From: Croceicoccus marinus
Lineage (GTDB): Bacteria > Pseudomonadota > Alphaproteobacteria > Sphingomonadales > Sphingomonadaceae
Assembly (NCBI RefSeq): GCF_001661675.2
Contig: NZ_CP019603.1
Location: 310,001 to 374,000 of the forward strand
Direction: 5' to 3'
Length of the DNA stretch: 64,000 bases
How positions within the stretch are numbered: the first letter of the stretch is position 1; every line of letters begins with the position of its first letter. The position numbers and the translations under genes are program-made. Under the pieces are notes generated by a model. That model had not been told where the DNA came from. It searched no databases and was given only the letters and a program-made list of their open reading frames with translations. Positions 36,273 to 43,413 of this stretch are shown here, in pieces.

Positions 36273-37149
36273 ATCCTGCCTGTCTCGCCCGCCGGATCGT
36301 CGCGGCCCCGGTGGCGGCGGCAAGCAGGCCGTCGGCGGGATCGTCGACCTCGACATAACCGATCGCATCGGTCAGCCCGTCGAGCCGGGGCATCAGCGCC
36401 GCATAATCGAGATCGCCTTCCCCCGGCGCGACAAAGCGCTGGCAGCCCGGCGGCGAACAGCTGCGGTCAAGGTCCTTCAGATGCAGCGCCAGCACTCGCG
36501 GCCCAAGCCCTTCGACCAGCGCGAGCGGATCCACGCCCGCCGCGGCGGCCCAGCCCAGGTCGATCTCGAAATCGACCTCGCCCGGCGCGAAGCGCTGAGC
36601 GATCAGTTCCAGCGGTGTCAACCCGTCCAGCGGGACGTGATCCCAGTCATGGTTGTGATAGACCAGCCGCAGCCCCTCGTCCCGCGCTGCGCTGGCCATC
36701 TGACCCAGCCGCAGCATCCAGCGTTCGAAGTCCGCGCGCGTCGTCCTGCCGGGTACGGTGCCGGTAAAGAACACATCCGCCGCCGATTGCGCGGCGATGC
36801 CGGCCCCCAGCCGTGCCGCAAGCTGCATCTGGCGCGGATAATCAGGCGTATGGGCAAGCCGCACGGTGCCGACCGTCAGCCCCGCGCGGCGGCAGGATGC
36901 TGCCACCTCGACCGGATCGCGCGGGGCCCCGTGACGCGGCGACTGCGGCCCCAGCGGGAAGCCGAAATGGGTGTAGCCCAGCGCCTTCGCCCGGCGCAGC
37001 GTCCCCTCGTAATCGTCTTTCAGCGCCTGCGCGACCGTCAGCTGCGCAAGGCCCAGCGGTCGTCCGGCGCGCGGAGGATTGGCCATCGGAGCGGCGCAGG
37101 CCCCAAGCCCCACGGCGCCGACACCGGCCAACAGCTGCCGCCGCCTCAT
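36271..37149 (-). CDS. Exported TIM-barrel sugar isomerase/epimerase-like protein
   Basis: 292 residues. The start MRRRQLLAGVGAVGLGACAA is a Tat/lipoprotein-type signal. The xylose-isomerase-like (AP endonuclease 2) barrel shows LVYHNHDWDHVPLDG, VDFEIDLGWAAAAGVDP, LALHLKDLD and GEGDLDYAALMPRL, the metal-binding His/Glu/Asp positions of the family. Such proteins isomerise or epimerise keto-sugars or modify glycosides. It overlaps the GH2 start codon region by 4 bp on the same strand, so it works with GH2. The substrate is not known; a periplasmic location is unusual for an isomerase. Confidence 0.75.
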   Translation of the reverse strand: MRRRQLLAGVGAVGLGACAAPMANPPRAGRPLGLAQLTVAQALKDDYEGTLRRAKALGYTHFGFPLGPQSPRHGAPRDPVEVAASCRRAGLTVGTVRLAHTPDYPRQMQLAARLGAGIAAQSAADVFFTGTVPGRTTRADFERWMLRLGQMASAARDEGLRLVYHNHDWDHVPLDGLTPLELIAQRFAPGEVDFEIDLGWAAAAGVDPLALVEGLGPRVLALHLKDLDRSCSPPGCQRFVAPGEGDLDYAALMPRLDGLTDAIGYVEVDDPADGLLAAATGAATIRRARQAG

Positions 37150-39872
37150 TCGGCGGGAACGACCTCGACCGACGACACGATCGCCTCTCCGGCGACGGGG
37201 CTGAATTCCAGTTCCAGCATGTCGCCGGGCACTTCAACGTCGAAGCTTTCGCTCACGGCGCTCAGCGTCCCACCGGCGCGGGCGGCAACGTCATAGGACG
37301 ACAGGACGGTGCGGCCATTGGCGGCAACGTCGAACAGCCGCGCGCCTGAAGGCTGGTCGGGCTCGACGAAGGTCAGCGTCACGCGGTAACGCCCACTGGC
37401 GGCGGGAATACGATAGCTGAAATCGCCCTGCCGGAAGCTGGCGACGACACCGCGCCGGTCGGTGTCCGCGATCTCGGCAGGTATGGGATCGCGGCCCCAG
37501 CCACCGGGCTGATCGGTGCTGCCCGCCGTCCCGCCGACGAAGAAATCGTCGGAACCGAACTGCACCGGCGCCTCTGCGGCGAGCACGGTTCCGCTATCGA
37601 TGCGGAACGTGTCGGCCTGCCCCTCGTCCAGCCGCCATTCGATCGCGTCCTCGACTGTTTCCCCGGCGAAACGCCCGCGCGCCACGATCTCGTTCTTGCC
37701 CTCGGCCAGTTCGACATCGCTCCACACGCAGACGTTCAGGTCGCAATCGTCCATGGTATCCAGCGCCATTCCGTTGACGATCAGCGTGGTGGATGGCGCG
37801 TTCGAGTTCACCCTTACGTCGGTGACGGGATAGGCCCGGTCCACATAACGCCGCCCCTGGATATGCACCGTCGGGCGGTCGGACCAGTTCGCGCGATAGA
37901 AGTAAAAGGCGTCCTTGCGGATCTCGCGGTCATAGGTGACCAGGCCCTTGGTGTTGATGTCCTGCGCATCGCCCTCGGCCCGGACGGTGGTGCCGAAATC
38001 GAAGGCGTTCCACGGCCAGATGCCCCACAGATAGTCGCGGCCTGCCAGCTCGCGCCAGTTCTCCTCGTGGAACCAGGTCTGGTATTCTTCGGGCTGGGTG
38101 CGCCCCGCCTTTTCGACCGGGCCGCCTAGCGGATTGTCGGTGTGCATGTTGGCCGAACCGCCCGCCCCGAACTCGCTGACCGACAGCGGCTTGTCGGGAT
38201 GCTTGGCACGCAGCGCGTCGAGATGGTCGCCAAGCTGGTCCGGCTCGCCGTAATACCAGCCGAAATAGCGGTTCACGCCGACCGCATCGACCGCGTTGGC
38301 GACGATCGGAACCTCCTCCATGCCGCGCTCCTCGCAGCAATTGGCAATGACGACCGCGCGGGTCGGGTCCAGTTCGCGCGACAGCGCGGCCAGATTGTTC
38401 AGCAGCGGCATGGGATCGGCGATTACTTCCGGCGGGCGGCCAAGGAAGTCGGGTCGACCGGGCCCGAAATCGACTTCATTGGCAATGCCCCAGACCGCAA
38501 CCGAGGCGTGGTTGTAGTTCTGGTGGACAAGGTCGCGCAATTGCTGGCGCGCATTCTCGACGATGCCGGCGGGTGCGTCGACCTGGTCGCGGGCATTGGT
38601 CCAGGCGGTCACCAGCCCGATCTCGTCCCAGAGCACAATGCCATAGCGGTCGGCCAATTCGTGCACCGGCGATCCGTGCTGGTAATGCGAAAGCCGGATC
38701 GAATTGGCCCCCATGTCGAGCAGGATCCTAAGCGATTCGTCGATCTCCTCGCGCGAGACTGCCCAGTCGGAGGCTTCGGTATCCTGGTGAAAGCCCGCAC
38801 CGCGCAGCTGGTAAGGCCTGCCGTTCAGCAGGAAACCGCGCTCCGGGTCGAGCTTCATCTCGCGAATGCCGAAGTCCTGGTCGATGCTGTCGATAACCGT
38901 GCCGTCGCTTCCCTGAAGTTCGAAGCGCAGCGTGTGCAGATAGGGGTCGGCAACACCGTTCCACAGATGCGGGGAAGCGACGTCGAACTCGCCTTCCAGT
39001 TCGGCCGTCTCGCCCGCCGGCACGCTGGTGTCCTGCTGCCATGAGCCCACGACCCTGCCCGCATCGTCCAGCAGGCTGGCAACCACGGTGACCGGCGCGG
39101 CGGAGTCGGTGGAATTACTGATGCGCCCGCTTACCGAGATCGTTGCGCGGTCGCCCGACAGGCTGGTCGTGGCGGCATAGACTCCGGAGCCACCGTGATC
39201 GAGCATGTCGAAATGGACCGGCTGCGTCACGACCAGGCGCGCGGGGCGATAGATCCCGCCGCGCACGAAGAAATCGCCGGTCATCGGAAGGACGTCGGCG
39301 GTGCTGTTGCCCAGCGCGGGCTGGGTATTGTCCACCTTCACATACAGGTCGTTCGCCTGTCCGCTGCGAATCTGATCAGTCACATCGATGCGAAAGCGCC
39401 CGAAGGGATTGCGGTTTTCCCCGATCCGCGTGTCGTTGAGCCACAACTCCGCCGTCCTGCTGACCGCGTCGAATTCCAGGAACAGACGCTCACCCCCTAC
39501 AAGCTGCGGCGCGGCGAAACGGGCGTAGTAATAGCCGACCCCTTGCGTCTTATCGACATTATCCGGCGTATTCACATGGGTCTCGGGGTCCGAGCGGTAA
39601 TAGCCGACGCGGTTCCATGTATGCGGAATGGACACCGCTTCCCAATTATCCGGCTGCAGGGCGGCCAGATTGCCTTGATCGTCATACGGACCGATCAGGT
39701 TGAACTGCCAGCCTTCCGTCAAGGCGATGGTTTGCCGCTGCGACGAGGCGTCCTGCGCCCCCGATTCGGGGCCCGCCATCGCGTTGCCGGTTTGTGCCGA
39801 CGCCAGTGACGACACCGCCAGCGCGGCGGCGGAAGCCCCGGCCAGCGCGAAGCGTGCGAGTTTGCGGACCAT
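37146..39872 (-). CDS. Secreted GH2 glycosidase with C-terminal malectin-like domain
   Basis: 908 residues with a signal peptide (ALAVSSLASAQ). The GH2 layout is a sugar-binding sandwich (about 45-215), an Ig-like domain (220-340) and a TIM barrel from 345. The acid/base is Glu466 (VAVWGIANEVDFG) and the nucleophile Glu567 (KPLSVSEFGAGG). After a further sandwich, a malectin-like domain covers about 755-908 (VQFGSDDFFVGG, YRVTLTFVEPDQPSGARLFD). The enzyme may be a beta-galactosidase or beta-glucuronidase; location in the glucuronate regulon favours the latter. A GntR-type palindrome lies 99 bp upstream. It is the first gene of a pair with the sugar isomerase. Confidence 0.87.
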   Translation of the reverse strand: MVRKLARFALAGASAAALAVSSLASAQTGNAMAGPESGAQDASSQRQTIALTEGWQFNLIGPYDDQGNLAALQPDNWEAVSIPHTWNRVGYYRSDPETHVNTPDNVDKTQGVGYYYARFAAPQLVGGERLFLEFDAVSRTAELWLNDTRIGENRNPFGRFRIDVTDQIRSGQANDLYVKVDNTQPALGNSTADVLPMTGDFFVRGGIYRPARLVVTQPVHFDMLDHGGSGVYAATTSLSGDRATISVSGRISNSTDSAAPVTVVASLLDDAGRVVGSWQQDTSVPAGETAELEGEFDVASPHLWNGVADPYLHTLRFELQGSDGTVIDSIDQDFGIREMKLDPERGFLLNGRPYQLRGAGFHQDTEASDWAVSREEIDESLRILLDMGANSIRLSHYQHGSPVHELADRYGIVLWDEIGLVTAWTNARDQVDAPAGIVENARQQLRDLVHQNYNHASVAVWGIANEVDFGPGRPDFLGRPPEVIADPMPLLNNLAALSRELDPTRAVVIANCCEERGMEEVPIVANAVDAVGVNRYFGWYYGEPDQLGDHLDALRAKHPDKPLSVSEFGAGGSANMHTDNPLGGPVEKAGRTQPEEYQTWFHEENWRELAGRDYLWGIWPWNAFDFGTTVRAEGDAQDINTKGLVTYDREIRKDAFYFYRANWSDRPTVHIQGRRYVDRAYPVTDVRVNSNAPSTTLIVNGMALDTMDDCDLNVCVWSDVELAEGKNEIVARGRFAGETVEDAIEWRLDEGQADTFRIDSGTVLAAEAPVQFGSDDFFVGGTAGSTDQPGGWGRDPIPAEIADTDRRGVVASFRQGDFSYRIPAASGRYRVTLTFVEPDQPSGARLFDVAANGRTVLSSYDVAARAGGTLSAVSESFDVEVPGDMLELEFSPVAGEAIVSSVEVVPAE

Positions 39873-39970
39873 GGTATTCTCCTGCTCGGCGTGTTTATCT
39901 GTTCTTTCCCGCTTATCGCGCGGGCCGTCCGGATGTTGCGCCCGGTCCTGCTGACTCTACGCTTGGAACC

Positions 39971-39985
39971 ATTGGACTGACCAAT
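39971..39985 (-). promoter_or_regulatory. GntR-type palindrome upstream of the GH2 gene
   Basis: ATTGG-ACTGA-CCAAT, perfect 5-bp arms. On the minus strand it reads ATTGGTCAGTCCAAT and shares TTGGTC-GTC with the gntR/manD dyad at 34953-34980. It is 99 bp before the GH2 start, so the GH2 gene is probably in the same GntR regulon. Confidence 0.55.
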
Positions 39986-40035
39986 CAGCCATAGCGGTAC
40001 GAGCCCCGCAAGATAAATCGGTTATGGTGATGCTA

Positions 40036-40058
40036 ATCTATCAGCAGTGTGGATAGAT
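40036..40058. repeat. Dyad between FAH operon end and GH2 promoter
   Basis: Perfect 7-bp arms ATCTATC (40036-40042) and GATAGAT (40052-40058), 9-nt spacer. It could be an operator for GH2 or a weak stem ending the operon that finishes at 40159; the AT-rich arms favour a protein-binding site. Confidence 0.4.
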
Positions 40059-40158
40059 CAGGCTTAAGGCTTCATCATGGGACTGAAGACAGCGCCCCCC
40101 ACTGCACTCGCGAAAAATAACTGCCGAACGGCAGAGTTAGGCGGCATCGTCCAGCAAA

Positions 40159-41115
40159 CTATTGATTGCGGACATCGCCGGTGACCTTCTGATCAATCAC
40201 CCCGAAAGGGGCGGTGCCGTCGGGCAGGCGTGCTTCCATCCGGATCCGATCGCCGAACTTCATGAATTCGGTGGTGAATTCGCCGTTTGCGACCTTCTCG
40301 ATGGCCCTGATCTCGGAAATGCAGCTGGATCCGACCTCGGCATAGTTGGGGTTCGAGACCGTGCCCGACCCGATCACCGTTCCCGCGACCAGATCGCGGG
40401 TCAGCGCGGCATGGGCGATCAGCTCGTGGAAGCCGAACAGCATGGGGCGGCCATTGGCGTGGCCGACATGATTGCCGTTCCAGTCGATATGCAGGTCGAC
40501 GCAGACCCGGCCGTCATCCCACAGCGGTCCCAACTCGTCGGGCGTGATGGCAAAAGGCGCCATCGAACAGGCAGGCTTGGCCTGGACCCAGCCGAAACCC
40601 GTCTTCATCTCGATTGGCGCGATCGCGCGCAGCGACCAGTCGTTCAGCTGCACCACCAGCCTGATGTGCTTCATCGCATCCTGCGCGCTCGTCCCCATCG
40701 GCACGAAGTCGGTGATCACCGCATATTCGCCCTCGAAATCGATGCCGTGCTCTTCGCTGGGCAGGACGATATTGTCATAGGCGCCGTGGAATACGTCGGA
40801 CATGCCCTGGTACATCAGCGGCCTGTCAGTATCGATGGGGTCGAGACCGAAAGCGACCTGCATCAGCTCGGCATGGGTGGCAAAGACCGAGCCGTCCAGC
40901 CATTGCCATGCGCGCGGCAGTGGGGCCGACAGCAGGGCCGCATCAATCACCTCGGGAAAATCGGCGAGCGCAGCCACTTCCGCGGCAGTCTCGCTCCAAT
41001 TCTCGATCGCGTGCTGCAAGGTGCCAGCGGACAGGGGGGCGTAGCGCTTCCGATCGGGGGATACCGCGACGAGCCTCCCGTCGCGGGTGCCGTCCTTGAT
41101 CGTTGCCAGGATCAT
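40159..41115 (-). CDS. Fumarylacetoacetate-hydrolase-family protein
   Basis: 318 residues, the longer bacterial FAH type. An N-terminal beta domain (MILATIKDGTRDGRLVAVS) is followed by the catalytic barrel. Metal and catalytic residues lie in EEHGIDFEGEYAVITDFVPMG, VVQLNDWSLRAI, GFGWVQAKPACSMAP and VIGSGTVSNPN. The family hydrolyses a C-C bond in acylpyruvates such as fumarylacetoacetate or fumarylpyruvate. It is the last gene of a five-gene operon with TBDR, MBL hydrolase, GST and cupin. With the GST next to it, an isomerase-hydrolase pair as in homogentisate or gentisate pathways is likely. No homogentisate dioxygenase is seen. Confidence 0.85.
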   Translation of the reverse strand: MILATIKDGTRDGRLVAVSPDRKRYAPLSAGTLQHAIENWSETAAEVAALADFPEVIDAALLSAPLPRAWQWLDGSVFATHAELMQVAFGLDPIDTDRPLMYQGMSDVFHGAYDNIVLPSEEHGIDFEGEYAVITDFVPMGTSAQDAMKHIRLVVQLNDWSLRAIAPIEMKTGFGWVQAKPACSMAPFAITPDELGPLWDDGRVCVDLHIDWNGNHVGHANGRPMLFGFHELIAHAALTRDLVAGTVIGSGTVSNPNYAEVGSSCISEIRAIEKVANGEFTTEFMKFGDRIRMEARLPDGTAPFGVIDQKVTGDVRNQ

Positions 41116-41142
41116 GTGTTGCCCTCGGTCACGAATGCATCC

Positions 41143-41739
41143 TCAGCCGCGCAGCGCATCGTCGAAGCGGCCATCGATCAGCACGAACGCGATGCGGCAA
41201 TTGCGGTCGGACCGGTTGGCCCAGCCATGGTTGGTACCGCGCTGGACGATCACGTCCCCTGCCCTGACGGTCGTTTCGCCCTCGTCCATGATCAGCACCA
41301 GCTCGCCATCCAGCACGATGCCATAGTCGATGGTCTCGGTGCGGTGCATGTGGGCATGGCGCGATTCCTCGCCGCTGAAGGACGAAGCCTCGGCGGCGCC
41401 GACTTCGGCGAAATGCGCGCGCGCTTCTTCCGGCGTCATCTGGTCGAGCGCGGGATCGTCGGGCGGAATATCCAGGATACGGATGCGCGTGCCGCCTGCC
41501 GGGGGTGCCAGCCTGATGCCGTCCTCTTCCGGCTCGCCCGAATTCGCGTCGATGGGCGCGGGCGTCGCGCGCGTGTTCCAGATCTCGTGGAACAGCGGAC
41601 CGGTCTCTCCCCCGATCCGCTGGACGCGCGGAACCGGTCCGTCTTCCTGGATGATCGCCTTGCCGCTGGCGTCGTGTCCCGTAACTACGCGGCGAACCGC
41701 GGGGCTATCTGTCACTCTCGTCTCCATGATTGCGGTCAT
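41143..41739 (-). CDS. Small cupin protein of aromatic operon
   Basis: 198 residues from 41739; a second ATG four codons in (41727, METRV) is equally possible. The single C-terminal cupin domain (about 115-195) has the metal-type motif HAHMHRTETIDYGIVLDGE and the second motif VIVQRGTNHGWANRS. The N-terminal half (RRVVTGHDASGKAIIQED) is typical of a group of ~170-200-residue cupins found near aromatic and keto-acid genes. It is too short to be a gentisate or homogentisate dioxygenase, which have two cupin domains. Function unknown; a metal-dependent isomerase, dioxygenase or binding protein are all possible. Confidence 0.75.
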   Translation of the reverse strand: MTAIMETRVTDSPAVRRVVTGHDASGKAIIQEDGPVPRVQRIGGETGPLFHEIWNTRATPAPIDANSGEPEEDGIRLAPPAGGTRIRILDIPPDDPALDQMTPEEARAHFAEVGAAEASSFSGEESRHAHMHRTETIDYGIVLDGELVLIMDEGETTVRAGDVIVQRGTNHGWANRSDRNCRIAFVLIDGRFDDALRG

Positions 41740-41770
41740 AAGTGGGCGGGCGGAACACCAGCCCGCGTTC

Positions 41771-42427
41771 CTACAGTTCGGCCTGGGCGCGCGCCTCGTG
41801 CCGCAGCGCTGCTATGGCGCTGGGGCGTTCGCTGGCGCGGGCATGATGCGCCGCGATGGCGGGCAGGCAGGCCTGCCCGAAACCGAACCCGCCGAACCCC
41901 GCACCGCTGATGCGAAACCAGATCCATGACAGATAGGCATCGATGATCGACCAGCCTTCGTCCAGCACCCATTCGCGGCCGCGCAGCAGATCGTCGATCG
42001 GCTGCAATTGCGCCTGCAGCAACTCGGCGCCTTTGGCGCGGATCCCGTCTGCGTCGTCGGGGTTCGCCGTGGCGAACTGCGGAAGCACATAGCGCGACAC
42101 CAGCGGATGCAGGTCGCTGGAACAGCGGAACAGCCAGCTCAGCACCTGCGCTTGGCGCAGCGGATCGTCCACGCGTGGCAGCAGTTTCGCTTCCGGGCGC
42201 GTCAGCGCGAGATAATGGAGGATCGCGCCATTCTGCACCAATATGCCGCCTTCGGTGACAAGGGCGGGCACCTTGCCCGACGGATTGATCGCCAGGAAAT
42301 CGGGTGCGCGGTGCTCTGCGGCCAGGAACGCGATCAGCCGCGTGTCGAACGGTTTGCCGATTTCCTCAAGCGCGGTCAGCGACACCCGCGCGCAGGTCTG
42401 CGGCGCGAAGTAAAGCGTGGGGTTCAT
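41771..42427 (-). CDS. Glutathione S-transferase (beta-class-like)
   Basis: 218 residues. The N-terminal thioredoxin-like domain starts LYFAPQTCARVSLTALEE, with Cys12 in the place of the beta-class catalytic cysteine, and has the cis-Pro/glutathione site SGKVPALVTEGG and LVQNGAILHYL. The C-terminal helical domain has the WVLDEGWSIIDAYLSW capping motif. Next to an FAH-family enzyme it may act as a glutathione-dependent cis-trans isomerase (maleylacetoacetate/maleylpyruvate type) or a reductive ether-cleaving GST. It overlaps the MBL gene by 4 bp. Confidence 0.85.
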   Translation of the reverse strand: MNPTLYFAPQTCARVSLTALEEIGKPFDTRLIAFLAAEHRAPDFLAINPSGKVPALVTEGGILVQNGAILHYLALTRPEAKLLPRVDDPLRQAQVLSWLFRCSSDLHPLVSRYVLPQFATANPDDADGIRAKGAELLQAQLQPIDDLLRGREWVLDEGWSIIDAYLSWIWFRISGAGFGGFGFGQACLPAIAAHHARASERPSAIAALRHEARAQAEL

Positions 42428-43413
42428 GGCCGGAACACGTCCAAGTCGTCGGCGATCATGAATACGCCGTCATAGGCTTCGCGGGCCTGCCGGTAATAGT
42501 CCAGATGCTCCGGCTCGGCGGCTTCCCTGCCGGCGAAATGGGTGACGACCACGGCCGGAACCCCCGCCCGCGCCGCCATTTCGCCCACGTCCCGCGCATC
42601 AAGGTGATGGGTGGCCAGATGCGACTGCATGGCCTTTGCCTGCGCGTCGGGCAGGCCGGGATTGGCCGCTAGCATGCGCGTGATGGTCAGCGGGATGTCC
42701 ATCATCTCGGCCACCAGCAGATCGGCGCCCCTTGCCAGATCCTCGACCGCCGGGCTGGGCCCGGTGTCGCCGGTATAGACGATCGACTTGCCCGGTATGT
42801 CGAAGCGATAGGACAGCGACTGGAACCGCTTCGCAAGCTCGCTTTCCGGGGGGAAGCTGTAATGCGAATTGCCGCGCGCGGTGACGGTCATCTCGCCGAT
42901 GGTCGCGCTCTCTCCGTCACGCAGTTCCACGACCTCGATCCCTGCGCGGTGGTCCGCTGGCGGCGCGCCCGCCACCCCGTAATTGGCGGTGGCACCCGGC
43001 ACCATCGAGGCGAAAAGGCCATCGACCAGATCGCGCGTTCCGGGCGGGCCATAGATGGTCAGCGGGTCGCGGCCACTGGTCTGGAAACGCAGGCCCAGTA
43101 TGGCGGCCAGCCCGCCGGTATGATCGAAATGCAGGTGCGAGATGAAGATCGCGTCGATCATCCGCGTCTGCACGCCGACCTTGCCGATCTGCATGGCGGT
43201 ACCATCGCCGACGTCGACCAGATAATCCTGCCCGCCGAAACGCAGCAGGTTGGCCGGCTGCGAACGCGATGGATTGGTCACCGGCCCGCCCCCGGTGCCC
43301 AGCGTGATCCACTCTGCCGTGCCGTCGCCGCCAGCCTGTTGCGCCGTCGCGGGTGCGGCGGACACCAGCGCCGCGGCAAGCCCGGCGATGATCGCTGCCC
43401 GGCAGCGCGTCAT
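42424..43413 (-). CDS. Secreted metallo-beta-lactamase-fold hydrolase
   Basis: 329 residues with a cleavable signal (ALVSAAPATAQQ), so it acts in the periplasm. The dinuclear zinc motif is HLHFDHTGG (His93, His95, Asp97, His98). Further ligands are in YTGDTGPSPAVEDLA and in the C-terminal HLDARDVGEMAARAGVPAVVVTHF. It resembles RNase Z/arylsulfatase-type or lactonase-type MBL proteins. It overlaps the TBDR stop by TGATG and the GST by ATGA. A role in opening an ester or lactone of the ligand brought in by the TBDR is a reasonable guess. Confidence 0.83.
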   Translation of the reverse strand: MTRCRAAIIAGLAAALVSAAPATAQQAGGDGTAEWITLGTGGGPVTNPSRSQPANLLRFGGQDYLVDVGDGTAMQIGKVGVQTRMIDAIFISHLHFDHTGGLAAILGLRFQTSGRDPLTIYGPPGTRDLVDGLFASMVPGATANYGVAGAPPADHRAGIEVVELRDGESATIGEMTVTARGNSHYSFPPESELAKRFQSLSYRFDIPGKSIVYTGDTGPSPAVEDLARGADLLVAEMMDIPLTITRMLAANPGLPDAQAKAMQSHLATHHLDARDVGEMAARAGVPAVVVTHFAGREAAEPEHLDYYRQAREAYDGVFMIADDLDVFRP

